NCBI GenBank assembly: GCA_017526785.1
Contig: JAFXQV010000021.1
Location: 1 to 64,000 of the forward strand
DNA length: 64,000 bases
Source: Oscillibacter sp.
GTDB lineage: Bacteria > Bacillota > Clostridia > Oscillospirales > Oscillospiraceae
Direction: 5' to 3'
The notes under the pieces are model-generated. The model saw only the letters and a list, made by a program, of their open reading frames with translations. It ran no database searches and was not told the origin of the DNA. Below are positions 14,347-25,235 of the stretch, piece by piece; the first letter of the stretch is position 1, and the number at the start of each line of letters is the position of its first letter. The translations under genes were made by a program, and so were the position numbers.

Positions 14347-16686
14347 CTATTTGACGATAAAGCTAATAAAAGAGCGGTCGTCATAAGAACAGTTCCCCTC
14401 GCTGATGCCTTTCGTTCCGCGAAGCTGGTACATACATTCCCGGTCTTTTTCCAGATTCTTTTGCAGATACGCTTCCGTCTCTTCCAAAGAATCGAACAGA
14501 ACCGGGTAGCCGTCGCTTGCCAGCACCACATGGTCACCCTTCTGGACAAGCTCAATGTCTACGTGTTGCGGATAGATTGTGCCGCCGTCTAAAACGTCAT
14601 AGCTGAACGACCACTCTTTATTGGCCAGAATGGACTGCTTTTTCAAGAACGGAAGAATTTCCTGCCGCCCAAGGCTGGAATCATAGGCCGCGCCCGTATC
14701 CATGCAGGTCTGCCGCTGAACTTCCAGGCAAAACGCCCGCAGACCGCCCAGCAAAATGTCGACGTTTTTATTATTGTCATAGTTGATTTGGTTAATGCGG
14801 AATTTGCAGTCCCCGAACCCCCAGATTTCCCGGCGATAGACGCTGAAAATAACCACGCTGGCCTGCAAGCGTTCTTCCGGCGGGAGGTTTTCCCATCCCG
14901 TGGCGTAACAATCCCGGATTTTGGCGTTCAGGTATTCTATCGCGTCAGCGGCTTTCATGTCGTAGGGCATGGAGATGATAGCGTCCTTCAGAAGCTGGGC
15001 AACATATACGTCTCCCGGCTTGCCGTCCCACAACATTTCACCCTTTGGAGTGGCACCGTCTATCACTGCGATATAATAGGGTGTTTTCACAATCGCGTCT
15101 CCGCAAACGGAGCCGCTCCCATCCTTTGCCACCACTTTCTCGGATTCCTCGAACGGCTTGCCCGTGTGACGGTTCAAAATGATGATTCCGATAGTTTCCA
15201 GATAAGCGGCGGTGGCGGCAATCGCTTGTGGAAGGAAACGCTCGCGGTTGCTAAGGATAAAGCGCCCGCAGTCATCCGCCGAGACGATATACTTCCCGGC
15301 TACCTCAATGGCGTCGTCTTTGCCCCGCAAGTTCCGGACATTCTCCTCTAAAGAAAGTCCCTGCCTGAGTGCGACCGAAGTGGAGATTCCGATTTCCAGA
15401 TTGAAATTGTTCACGAACAAATCATAGAAACGAATGCTCTCCGGCCGAATCAGGGGATACCGCACGCCCAGTTCTTCTCTTAAACCGCGTTCGACTGCCT
15501 TGGTCATCCGCACGTCTTTTTCATCGTCGTCATAGTCGCTGACGGAAATGCCCTCTATCACAGAAACGGCGTACTTCACCTCTCCGTATGTTTCCGCCGC
15601 GTTCGTGGAGCGGGCAGTCAGCAGCAGCGAAATGTTGCCGTGTCTGTCGTAGTCCAACAGCAGAAGATTGATTGCGATAGAGGTGAGGAATATCTTATAG
15701 GGGCCAATATCCGTGTAACGGATTTGCGAGAGAAACGCGTCGCCCTGTTCGCGGATTAAGGCCTTGCAGACTTCTTTCATCACGCGGTGGGTATAATAAT
15801 CGGTGACGAACAAATCTATCCACAGTTCCGGCGTCTCGCTGGTATCCTCCGTCCGCCCGAAGGGACGGATTTTCTCGACGCCATACTTCTCGTTATTGAA
15901 GTAACAGCCGTTGGTCTGCTCAAGGAAGTTCTGAAGGACAGCTTTCTTGGCGCTTTCAATGCGCTCCGGCAAATCCGAAATCGGAATCTGCTGGACAAAG
16001 TCACGCGGAGACATTCCGAAGCAGGTTTCTTCCGGCTTGAAATGCTGATTTGCCCATTTTTTCTGCGCGTCTGTCAAGCCCTCGCGGGGCGGCGTGAGAA
16101 AGAAGGAATTGCCGGAAAGGTGGATTTGCAATGTATGGCCGTCCGTATAATAGGGGTCCCCACAAGCAATTCGGCGAATGTCCAAATCGCTGTAGGATAA
16201 CGGGGCAAATTCTCGTTCCGGCGGTATAGGGGAGGGGGGTATATGAGACCATATCCAATCCGCGATATTGTGGAGGCTTTCGTTATCCAGATGATAGGCG
16301 GACATAATCTGAATATCGGAAAGCATGAGGGCGTATTCACTGGAGAGCTTCCGGCGGTCAATTTGAACCGGCAGAATGGACTTTCCCAATTTGATGGAAT
16401 ACTTGAGTTCCTTCTTGACCCACCGGGAAAGCATGGAGTTTCCGGAAAGCAACAGAACTACAACTTTACAGCTTTCCAAATTTTCCCCGCTGGCTTCCGT
16501 ATCCGCCGGTTCCTCCTGTCCGTCGGCACCCGAAAGTGCGTTGCTGATGTTATGCGCGAAATTGCTGCCGCCTTCCAGTGTATACGGCGCGTACCATACG
16601 TTAAGCTGCTGGGAGGACAAAAACTGATACAAGCGCTCCGCATAATCTGCGTCTTTATGTGAATAGCTGATAAAAACGTCCGGCAT
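14347..16686 (-). CDS. TIR + Nudix-like + PP2C-like multidomain protein
   Basis: A 779-residue cytoplasmic protein with three recognisable parts. Residues 1-150 are a TIR domain: 'DVFISYSHKDADYAERLYQ' and 'SRWVKKELKYSI', where E93 fits the NADase glutamate. Residues about 330-480 resemble a Nudix fold with a degenerate Nudix box ('ERGLREELGV' at 399-408, first E of REUxEE replaced by G). Residues about 525-779 look like a PP2C/PPM phosphatase: 'AVIDGA' (D543), 'GFGDCKFRI' (D626), 'VLASDGYPVLF' (D725), 'YDDRS' (D769-D770). It sits between argD and argF with 23 and 43 bp gaps and its own AAGGAGG, so it is co-transcribed with arginine genes. I know of no characterised protein with this architecture; an immune or stress-signalling role is inference. 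Confidence 0.8.
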   Translation of the reverse strand: MPDVFISYSHKDADYAERLYQFLSSQQLNVWYAPYTLEGGSNFAHNISNALSGADGQEEPADTEASGENLESCKVVVLLLSGNSMLSRWVKKELKYSIKLGKSILPVQIDRRKLSSEYALMLSDIQIMSAYHLDNESLHNIADWIWSHIPPSPIPPEREFAPLSYSDLDIRRIACGDPYYTDGHTLQIHLSGNSFFLTPPREGLTDAQKKWANQHFKPEETCFGMSPRDFVQQIPISDLPERIESAKKAVLQNFLEQTNGCYFNNEKYGVEKIRPFGRTEDTSETPELWIDLFVTDYYTHRVMKEVCKALIREQGDAFLSQIRYTDIGPYKIFLTSIAINLLLLDYDRHGNISLLLTARSTNAAETYGEVKYAVSVIEGISVSDYDDDEKDVRMTKAVERGLREELGVRYPLIRPESIRFYDLFVNNFNLEIGISTSVALRQGLSLEENVRNLRGKDDAIEVAGKYIVSADDCGRFILSNRERFLPQAIAATAAYLETIGIIILNRHTGKPFEESEKVVAKDGSGSVCGDAIVKTPYYIAVIDGATPKGEMLWDGKPGDVYVAQLLKDAIISMPYDMKAADAIEYLNAKIRDCYATGWENLPPEERLQASVVIFSVYRREIWGFGDCKFRINQINYDNNKNVDILLGGLRAFCLEVQRQTCMDTGAAYDSSLGRQEILPFLKKQSILANKEWSFSYDVLDGGTIYPQHVDIELVQKGDHVVLASDGYPVLFDSLEETEAYLQKNLEKDRECMYQLRGTKGISEGNCSYDDRSFISFIVK

Positions 16687-16709
16687 ACTTCCGCCTCCTT
16701 GGTATAATT

Positions 16710-17888
16710 TTAAACGAGCGCTTGCTTCATAATAGCGAGGCCTTTGTCCATTTCGTCTTTCGTGACGACCAGCGGCGGCAACAGACGCATGCCCACGCCC
16801 GCCGTCAGTACCAGTAAGCCGTTGTCAATCAGACGGCCGGCAATGTCGCGGTTGCTGTAGCCGTCGTTGACGGCAATGCCAATCATTAAGCCCAAGCCGC
16901 GCGTCTTGCCGAAACAGGGCAATTGCAACGCCTCAATGGATTCCCGGAGATACTGCCCCTTTTTCGTGACTTCTTCAAGGAACGTGTCGCTTAGCGTCTC
17001 CTGCACGACGAGCGCGGCGGCGGCGCATACGGGATTCGCCCCGAAAGTCGTTGCATGCGTGCCGGGGCCGAGTACGTCGCGGCACTTTTCGTTAGCCAGA
17101 ATGCCGCTCATGGGCAGTCCGCCCGCGATACCTTTCGCGAACGTCAGCGCGTCGGGCTGTACGCCGTACTGCTGGAACGCGAACAGCGTACCCGTACGCC
17201 CGACGCCCGTTTGCACTTCGTCGACCAGCAGAAGCCAGTCACGCTCCGCGCAGAGTTTCGACAGCGCCGCGACGTATGCTTTGTCGAGCGGCAAGACGCC
17301 GCCCTCTCCCTGCACCAGTTCCACGAGAACGGCGCACACGTCCTCCCCGGCGGCGGCGTTGAGCGATTCCATGTCGTTGGCGTCGGCGTAGCGGAAACCC
17401 TCCGTGAACGGGAAAAAGTAGTTGTGAAAGACTTCCTGCCCGGTGGCCTTTAGCGTGGTAATGGTGCGCCCGTGGAACGAATTTTTGAGGCTGATAATCG
17501 TGGCGCGTCCCTGCCCGTAGCGGTCAAAACTGTATTTCCGCGCCAGCTTGATTAGACCCTCGTTGGCCTCGCCGCCGCCGTTGGCGAAAAACGCCGCGCT
17601 CATCCCAGTGCGCTTGCAGAGGATTTCCGCAAGCCGCGCCGCCGGTTCCGTGTAGAACAGGTTCGAGACGTGGCCTAATTTTCTGGCCTGCGCGGCGATT
17701 GCCTCCGCCCACGGCTGACAGCCGTACCCCAAATCACAGACGCCGATTCCGCTTGTGAAGTCGATATACTCCCGTCCTTCGGGGTCATAGAGCCGCGCCC
17801 CCTCCCCGCGGTCAATCACGACCGGGAAACGCCCGTACGTCGGCATAATGTACTGTTGGGTCAAAGCCCGGATTTCGTCGGATGTCAC
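16710..17888 (-). CDS. argD: Acetylornithine aminotransferase
   Basis: PLP enzyme converting N-acetylglutamate semialdehyde to N-acetylornithine. 392 residues, class III aminotransferase: 'FTSGIGVCDLGY', 'FANGGGEANEGLIKLARKYS', 'DEVQTGVGRTG', and 'FAKGIAGGLPM', whose lysine binds PLP. Member of the arg operon, after the alpha/beta hydrolase gene. Confidence 0.96.
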   Translation of the reverse strand: MTSDEIRALTQQYIMPTYGRFPVVIDRGEGARLYDPEGREYIDFTSGIGVCDLGYGCQPWAEAIAAQARKLGHVSNLFYTEPAARLAEILCKRTGMSAAFFANGGGEANEGLIKLARKYSFDRYGQGRATIISLKNSFHGRTITTLKATGQEVFHNYFFPFTEGFRYADANDMESLNAAAGEDVCAVLVELVQGEGGVLPLDKAYVAALSKLCAERDWLLLVDEVQTGVGRTGTLFAFQQYGVQPDALTFAKGIAGGLPMSGILANEKCRDVLGPGTHATTFGANPVCAAAALVVQETLSDTFLEEVTKKGQYLRESIEALQLPCFGKTRGLGLMIGIAVNDGYSNRDIAGRLIDNGLLVLTAGVGMRLLPPLVVTKDEMDKGLAIMKQALV

Positions 17889-17901
17889 GCGCTGTCCCTC
17901 C

Positions 17902-18855
17902 TTATTCGATGTCGATTTGCTGGCCTTGATACAGAGTATTACGGAGCAGTTCGGGGTCGTTGCCCGTGAAAGCCCCTGCCGCCTCGGTATCTCCTTTGAG
18001 TTGCCACATAAACCACGCGGTTACATACCCGTCCGCGCTGTAGAGCATTTCGCCGTGTTCCGCTCCGGTACGCCGCGCCATTGCCTTTTTCCCCGGAATC
18101 TTGCGGTACATTTCCGCCATTTTCTCAAACGGCAGGACAATTTGTGTTTCAAAATCTCCCTCCGTCCCGGCGAACATCAACAGCGGAACGGAGATTTTGT
18201 CCAGTTCGTAATTCCAGCCCAAGGCGCGGGCGGTTTCCTCGTGCGTGGGCGACAGAGCCACCGCCGTTTTGTACAAAGAACGGGATTCGCATACACTGAC
18301 GGCACTGAGAACGCCCGCGCCGCCCTGCGAGTGTCCGGAAATCCCGATATTGTCCGTGTCCAGCTTTCCAAAGAAACCGCTGTCCGGGTCGGCGTTCTGC
18401 TCCAACAGGTATTGCAAGGTCAAGTCCGCGCTTGCGCCCGTTCCCGTGGAGGGGTCTTCGTTGCCCGCGACGACGAACCCCCAAGAGGCCAGATGACGAA
18501 ACAGCGCCCTGTATTTTGAGGCCGGAATCCCCGTGCCGTTGAGAAAGACTACAACGGGGTATTTGCTGTCAGCGCCCCACATTTCCGCCGGGTAATAGAC
18601 CTCGAACTTTTTCAGGGGTTCCGGCGCGGAGATTTTTTTGTGCTTCACTTTCAGGCTTCCGGTTTTGAGATACCGCGCCTCTACTCCGCCGCCTGTTTTT
18701 ACCGTTTCCGTGTACTTGCGCGGCACGGCCGGCCTTATGGATAGCAACAGCAGAAGCGCGGCTATCAGCGCAAGGACTGCCACGACAACCAGCGCGGCGA
18801 TTTTGAACGCTTTCCCCGTTATGCGCCCCGCCTGTTTCACCAAAGAGGAAATCAT
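17902..18855 (-). CDS. Membrane-anchored alpha/beta hydrolase
   Basis: 317 residues with one N-terminal transmembrane helix (about 16-43) and an exported catalytic domain. The nucleophile elbow is 'GISGHSQGGAGVL' (GHSQG), preceded by 'YPVVVFLNGTG' (oxyanion loop region) and followed by 'AGTEGDFE' and 'TGAEHGEML' regions that could supply acid and histidine. It resembles chlorophyllase/dienelactone-hydrolase-type families. Embedded between argB and argD with short gaps, although no link to arginine synthesis is evident. Substrate unknown. Confidence 0.8.
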   Translation of the reverse strand: MISSLVKQAGRITGKAFKIAALVVVAVLALIAALLLLLSIRPAVPRKYTETVKTGGGVEARYLKTGSLKVKHKKISAPEPLKKFEVYYPAEMWGADSKYPVVVFLNGTGIPASKYRALFRHLASWGFVVAGNEDPSTGTGASADLTLQYLLEQNADPDSGFFGKLDTDNIGISGHSQGGAGVLSAVSVCESRSLYKTAVALSPTHEETARALGWNYELDKISVPLLMFAGTEGDFETQIVLPFEKMAEMYRKIPGKKAMARRTGAEHGEMLYSADGYVTAWFMWQLKGDTEAAGAFTGNDPELLRNTLYQGQQIDIE

Positions 18856-18873
18856 TGCAACATCGTCGCCCCT

Positions 18874-19794
18874 TTAATCATCGTAGTGATATTCGGGCGG
18901 CTCTGCGCGGCGGAGCATGTCGCCGAGCGTGGACGTTTCGTCGCGGCGCAACATGGTTCCGATTCCCTCGTCACTGAGAAGCTCAATTAAAATCGAGTGC
19001 GGAATGCGGCCGTCGATAATCTGCACGCGGTCGACGCCGCCGGAAATCGCCGCCGCGCAACACTGGATTTTCGGAATCATGCCGCCGGAGATAATGCCGC
19101 TCTGCATAAGCGCCGGGATTTCCCGCAACTGCACGACGCGAATCAGCGTGTCTTCGTCTTTGGGGTCGCGGAGCAGTCCGCGAACGTCCGTCAACAGGAT
19201 GAGTTTTTCGGCGCGCAAGGCCTCGGCTAATTTGGCGGCGGCGGTGTCGGCGTTGATATTGTAGGCGGTGTCGGCGTCCACGCCCTGCGCGACCGTGGAC
19301 ACGACCGGAATATAGTGGTTCTCCAGCGCGCTTTCAACGGGTTTCGGGTCAACGCCCGTGATACGCCCCACAAGGCCGTATTTCTCGTCGAGCTGTACGG
19401 CCTGAAACAGCGCGCCGTCCATGCCGCAAAGCCCGACAGCCCTGCCGCCCAAGCGGTTAATCTGCGCCACCAAGTCCTTGTTGACCTTGCCGCACAACAC
19501 GGACTGCACAATGTCCATCGTCTCGCGGTCGGTGTAGCGGAGGCCGTCCACGAAACGCGACTGGTGGCCGATTTTCTTTAACATGTCGTTGATTTCGGGG
19601 CCGCCGCCGTGAACCATCACGACGCGGATTCCCACTAAATTCAGCAGGATAATGTCGCTCATGACGGCTTTCCGGAGTTCGTCGGAAACCATGGCGTTTC
19701 CGCCGTACTTGACGACAATCGTTTTCCCGGTGAACTGCTGGATATAGGGCAGGGCTTCCACCAGTGTCCGAGCCTGTACTTCATGGGACGCCAT
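18874..19794 (-). CDS. argB: Acetylglutamate kinase
   Basis: Phosphorylates N-acetylglutamate, second step of arginine synthesis. Amino-acid-kinase fold: 'TIVVKYGGNAM', 'VMVHGGGPEIN', 'GLCGMDG', 'NINADTAAAKLA', and 'LLTDVRGLL'. 306 residues. I start at ATG 19794 because AAGGAG lies 8 nt upstream; a GTG 9 bp further up is also in frame. In this family the arginine-feedback form has an N-terminal helix, and residues 1-20 here could form one. Confidence 0.95.
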   Translation of the reverse strand: MASHEVQARTLVEALPYIQQFTGKTIVVKYGGNAMVSDELRKAVMSDIILLNLVGIRVVMVHGGGPEINDMLKKIGHQSRFVDGLRYTDRETMDIVQSVLCGKVNKDLVAQINRLGGRAVGLCGMDGALFQAVQLDEKYGLVGRITGVDPKPVESALENHYIPVVSTVAQGVDADTAYNINADTAAAKLAEALRAEKLILLTDVRGLLRDPKDEDTLIRVVQLREIPALMQSGIISGGMIPKIQCCAAAISGGVDRVQIIDGRIPHSILIELLSDEGIGTMLRRDETSTLGDMLRRAEPPEYHYDD

Positions 19795-19820
19795 ACGCGC
19801 CACTCCTTCTTTACGGGGTA

Positions 19821-21044
19821 TCAGGTACGGTAGTCCCCGTTGATTTTGATATAGTCATAGGTGATGTCACAGCCCCAGCAGGTACACGCGGCGTCGCCCT
19901 CGCCCATGGCAATGCGGATTTCGATGTCATGCTCTGTGAGAATTTGCTTGGCCTTGTCCTCGTCGAAATCGAGACCGCGCCCGTTGGCGCACACGTCGAT
20001 TTCCCCCGCCGCGCTTGCGAAGGTTACGTTGACCTTGTCGGGGTCGAAGTTCTCCCCGGAGTAGCCCATAGCGCACAGCACGCGCCCCCAGTTGGCGTCC
20101 GCGCCGAAAATCGCGGCTTTCAGGAGCGTGGACGAAATCACGGACTTTGCCACGGTCTCCGCGCTCTTGACGCTTCCCGCGCCGCTAACGGTGCAGGTAA
20201 TTAAGTGTTTCGCGCCCTCGCCGTCGGAGGCCATTTCCCGCGCCAGCCGGACGCACAACGCCTGTAACGCTTCCAGAAACGCGTCATAGTCCGCGCCCTT
20301 GTCGGTAATTTCGGCGTTGCCCGCAAGGCCGTTGGCAAGCACCATGCAACTGTCATTTGTCGACGTGTCGCCGTCCACGCTGATACGGTTGAAGCTGACT
20401 TCCGCCGTTTCGAGCAGCGCGGCGCGAATCATGTCAGGGGATACGGCACAGTCCGTCGTAAGGAAGCACAGCATTGTCCCCATGTTGGGGTGAATCATGC
20501 CGCTTCCCTTGGCGATTCCGCCCAGCCGGACGGTTTTCCCGCCGATAACGGTTTCCACGGCCGCCTCTTTCTTGGCGGTGTCCGTGGTCATGATGGCGTG
20601 GGCGGCCGCGTCGCTGGCCTCCGGGGACGATTCCAGCGCGTCATAGAGTTTTTGCACGCCGCCCTCGATTGCCTCAATGTTCAGCGTCTGCCCGATGACG
20701 CCCGTTGACGACACCAGCACGTCTTCCGGCGCACAGCCGATAACATCCGCCGCCGCCGCGCACATCCGTTCGGCGTACGCTTCGCCGTGGGGGGCGCAGG
20801 CGTTGGCGTTGCCGCTGTTGGCGATAACCGCCCGCGCCACGCCGTTTTTAAGGTGTGCAATGTCGACGTGAACCGGGGCGGCCTTGACGACGTTCCGCGT
20901 GAACACGCCCGCCGCCGCGCAGGGCGTCTCCGAGACAATCAAGGCCACGTCCTTTTTCCAATCGGCGTGGGTCTTGACGCCGACATGGATTCCAGCCGCC
21001 CGGAATCCCTTTGCGGCACATATGCCGCCTTCTATAAACTTCAT
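19821..21044 (-). CDS. argJ: Bifunctional glutamate N-acetyltransferase/amino-acid acetyltransferase
   Basis: ArgJ recycles the acetyl group from acetylornithine to glutamate and can also acetylate glutamate from acetyl-CoA. 407 residues; self-cleavage occurs before the threonine in 'MGTMLCFLTTDC' (family ATMLGF/C), giving alpha and beta chains. 'DGDTSTNDS' is conserved. No argA lies in the window, consistent with the cyclic pathway. Its start overlaps the tfoX-like gene by 4 nt. Confidence 0.95.
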   Translation of the reverse strand: MKFIEGGICAAKGFRAAGIHVGVKTHADWKKDVALIVSETPCAAAGVFTRNVVKAAPVHVDIAHLKNGVARAVIANSGNANACAPHGEAYAERMCAAAADVIGCAPEDVLVSSTGVIGQTLNIEAIEGGVQKLYDALESSPEASDAAAHAIMTTDTAKKEAAVETVIGGKTVRLGGIAKGSGMIHPNMGTMLCFLTTDCAVSPDMIRAALLETAEVSFNRISVDGDTSTNDSCMVLANGLAGNAEITDKGADYDAFLEALQALCVRLAREMASDGEGAKHLITCTVSGAGSVKSAETVAKSVISSTLLKAAIFGADANWGRVLCAMGYSGENFDPDKVNVTFASAAGEIDVCANGRGLDFDEDKAKQILTEHDIEIRIAMGEGDAACTCWGCDITYDYIKINGDYRT

Positions 21045-21370
21045 AGGTTGTTTCCTCCTGATTTCCGTTTCGGTTCCGGCAGTTCCGGGTACATCGCCTC
21101 TACCAGTCCCGCGAGATAGGATTTGTCGTCCACGTCGTCGACAAGCAACATGTCTTTCGCGCCGGGGTAGGGCGCTTCATAGGCGGCGTTCCGCAGATAC
21201 CCGACGGCGGCTTGCACGGGCTTGACAAGAAAGCGGTTGTCGTAGACTCCGCCGAACAGTCTGCCGTGACAGTAGAGCAAATATTCCCCCATCATGGGGC
21301 GGAACGTAATCCCGTCGCAGTCCGACAACTGGTCAAGGATAAAGCGTAAATATTCCCGTCCGGACGCCAT
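21041..21370 (-). CDS. TfoX N-terminal-domain protein
   Basis: 109 residues covering a single TfoX_N domain ('SDCDGITFRPMMGEYLLYCHGRL', 'FGGVYDNRFLVKP', 'AKDMLLVDDVDD'). The family is named after the competence regulator TfoX, but single-domain versions in Firmicutes have no defined role. Overlaps argJ by 4 nt and lies 12 bp after argC, so it is part of the arg operon. Confidence 0.85.
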   Translation of the reverse strand: MASGREYLRFILDQLSDCDGITFRPMMGEYLLYCHGRLFGGVYDNRFLVKPVQAAVGYLRNAAYEAPYPGAKDMLLVDDVDDKSYLAGLVEAMYPELPEPKRKSGGNNL

Positions 21371-21382
21371 AGTATAACACCC

Positions 21383-22317
21383 TCAATCGAGATTCAGCCC
21401 CGCCGTTTCGGGGAATCCCAACATCAGATTCATGTTTTGCACCGCCGCGCCGCTGGCACCCTTGCCGAGATTGTCGAACAGCGCCGTAACCGTGACGCGT
21501 TCCGCGTTGCCGCATACAACGATTGACAGCGTGTCACTTCCGGCGCGAGCCGCGCCGTACAAAAGGCCGGGCGCGTCCTCCGGCACCGACACGACCCCGC
21601 GCCCCGTCGCATAATGGGACTTGTAAATATCCCGGATTTGTTGTAAAGTAGAGACACCGCGAAGTTGCGACATATGCAGGGGTACCGTCGTCGCCATGCC
21701 CTTGTAGTAGTCGTCGACGACGGGGCAGAACACCGGGGCGGCGTCCAGACCGGAAATGACGCGCATTTCGGGCAGGTGCTTATGGGACTGCGGGAGACCG
21801 TACACGCCGGGGCTTGACAGTAACGCTTCTCTGTCGGGGGCTTCATACTGCGCAATCATTTTCTTTCCGCCGCCGGAGTAGCCGGTCAGCGAGAAGCAGG
21901 AAAGCAGTGTGTCTTTCGGCAGGACGCCCGCCGCAATCAGCGGGTAAACGACGCTGATAAAGCCCGTGGCGTGACAGCCGGGATTTGCCACGCGCTGACT
22001 GTGCGAAATCGCGTCCCTGTGTGCGTCGGACAGTTCCGGGAAGCCGTACGCCCAACCGGGGGCGGTACGGTGTGCCGTGGACGCGTCAATGATTTTGGTG
22101 TCCGGGTTCTGCGCGAGTGTCACGGCCTCGACGGCGGCCGCGTCCGGCAGACACAGAAACACTAAGTCCGCCGCGTTCATCAGTTTCTGACGCTCCCGCG
22201 CGTCCTTCCGCTTTTCCTCCGCAATCAGCAACAGTTCGATGTCGTCACGCGCCGACAGGCGGCCGTAGATTTGAAGTCCGGTAGTCCCCTCTTTGCCGTC
22301 AATGTAGACTTTCGGTT

Positions 22318-22321
<4 letters not shown>
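21383..22321 (-). CDS. argC: N-acetyl-gamma-glutamyl-phosphate reductase (short type)
   Basis: Reduces N-acetylglutamyl phosphate to the semialdehyde. 312 residues, the shorter type-2 ArgC, with 'KVYIDGKEGTTGLQIYGRL' (nucleotide site), 'DASTAHR' and 'VANPGCHATGFI', whose cysteine is the catalytic nucleophile, and 'GYSGGGKKMI'. Start codon overlaps the argH stop by 4 nt (ATGA). Confidence 0.95.
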
Positions 22322-23715
<1,394 letters not shown>

Positions 23716-23730
23716 AAGGCAAACCCTCCA

Positions 23731-23760
23731 TAAAAGCGTGACGGGGGAACGCTCCCCCGT
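23731..23760 (-). terminator. Hairpin between argG and argH
   Basis: Perfect 8-bp stem (23741-23748 with 23753-23760) and 4-nt loop, followed on the reverse strand by CACGCTTTTA. It resembles a leaky intrinsic terminator within the arginine operon and could reduce expression of everything after argG. Confidence 0.5.
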
Positions 23761-23771
23761 CGTCTGTGGCG

Positions 23772-24995
23772 TCACAGCAGACCCTTTTCCCGCAGAGCCT
23801 GCACTTTCGTGGGCAGTCCCCACAGATTGATGAATCCGGCGGCGTCTTTCTGGTCATAGTCCGACTCGTCGAAGGTCGCCAGATTTTCGGAGTAGAGCGA
23901 ACAGGGAGAGGTCGTCCCGGCGGGAATGATGTTGCCCTTGTAGAGCTTGAGGCGTACGGAACCCGTGACATTCTCGTTGGCCTTGTCGGCGAAAGCGGAA
24001 ATGGCCTCCCGCAGAGGCGTGAACCACTTGCCGTTGTAGATGAGGTCGGCGAAGTCAATGGCGAGCTTCTGCTTTGCGTGGAGCGTGTCCTTGTCGACGG
24101 TGAGCATTTCGAGTTGTTCGTGGGCGAAATACAGGATAGTGCCGCCGGGGGTCTCGTACACGCCGCGGTCTTTCATGCCGACGAGGCGGTTTTCCACGAT
24201 GTCGATGATTCCGACGCCGTTCGCGCCGCCGATTTCGTTCAGTCCGGCGATAATCTTGGAAGCCTTCATGCGTTCGCCGTTGAGCGCGACGGGGACGCCC
24301 TTTTCAAAGTCAATCGTGACGTAGGCGGGCGTATCGGGAGCCTGTTTCGGGGAGACGCCCATTTCCAGAAAGCCGGGCTTGTCGTAATCCGGCTCGTTGG
24401 CGGGGTCTTCCAAGTCAAGGCCTTCGTGGCTGAGGTGCCAGAGGTTCTTGTCTTTGGAGTAGTTGGTCTCGCGGGAGATTTTCAGGGGGACGTTGTGCGC
24501 CTCGGCGTAGTCGATTTCCTCGTCACGGGAACGAATCGACCACTCCCGCCACGGCGCGATGACCGTCATATCGGGGGCGAAGCGCTTCACGGCGAGTTCA
24601 AAACGGACTTGGTCGTTTCCCTTGCCAGTACAGCCATGACAAACCGCGTCGGCGTGTTCCTCCAACGCGACCTGCGCCAGCTTGCGCCCCAGAATCGGGC
24701 GGGCGAACGCCGTACCCAAAAGGTACGTCTCGTATTTGGCGTCCATCTTCAGGGCGGGGATGATGACTTCGTCCACCATCTCGTCCACGAGGTCGGCGAC
24801 AATCAGCTTGGACGCGCCGGTTTTGAGAGCCTTTTCCTCCAAGCCGTCGAGTTCCCCGGCCTGCCCCACGTCGCCGGAGACCGCGATAATTTCCGGGTTA
24901 TTATAATTTTCCTTCAACCACGGAATAATAATGGAAGTGTCCAGCCCCCCGGAGTAGGCCAGCACAATTTTCTTGATATCCTCTTTTGGTTTCAT
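23772..24995 (-). CDS. argG: Argininosuccinate synthase
   Basis: ATP-dependent ligation of citrulline and aspartate. 407 residues from MKPKEDIKK; '[17 protein letters not shown]' is the PP-loop, with '[14 protein letters not shown]' and '[15 protein letters not shown]'. Start at 24995 is chosen because an upstream promoter ends near 25033; the frame is open further up but is unlike ArgG. First gene of the operon. Confidence 0.96.
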   Translation of the reverse strand: MKPKEDIKKIVLAYSGGLDTSIIIPWLKENYNNPEIIAVSGDVGQAGELDGLEEKALKTGASKLIVADLVDEMVDEVIIPALKMDAKYETYLLGTAFARPILGRKLAQVALEEHADAVCHGCTGKGNDQVRFELAVKRFAPDMTVIAPWREWSIRSRDEEIDYAEAHNVPLKISRETNYSKDKNLWHLSHEGLDLEDPANEPDYDKPGFLEMGVSPKQAPDTPAYVTIDFEKGVPVALNGERMKASKIIAGLNEIGGANGVGIIDIVENRLVGMKDRGVYETPGGTILYFAHEQLEMLTVDKDTLHAKQKLAIDFADLIYNGKWFTPLREAISAFADKANENVTGSVRLKLYKGNIIPAGTTSPCSLYSENLATFDESDYDQKDAAGFINLWGLPTKVQALREKGLL

Positions 24996-25032
24996 CAGGT
25001 ACGCGCCCCCATCCTTTTTCACGGTAGGTTGC

Positions 25033-25061
25033 ATTATACAATCTTCCACCGGGTTATGCAA
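25033..25061 (-). promoter_or_regulatory. Promoter of the arginine operon
   Basis: Reverse-strand TTGCAT (25056-25061), 17 bp spacer, TATAAT (25033-25038), about 38 bp before argG. The hexamer TGCATA (either strand) occurs at 25055-25060, 25069-25074 and 25104-25109; these repeats overlap or lie just upstream of the -35 and could be part of an ArgR operator, which I could not confirm. Confidence 0.6.
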
Positions 25062-25235
25062 GCGACGATATGCACAACTTTTCCCGGCACTGTCTGTCAT
25101 ATTTGCATATTCCCGACGTAAAAGAGACGCTTTTTCCGTGGAAATGACCGATATTTCCCCACCGTGAACGGGCGGCGGGTCTATTTCCCGCCCGCGAAAC
25201 ATAGGATACACCATCACTGTCAGGAGGTGGACGAG

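Noticed and set aside
23766-25121. Long plus-strand open frame of 451 codons
   Set aside because: Antisense to argG, with no family resemblance.
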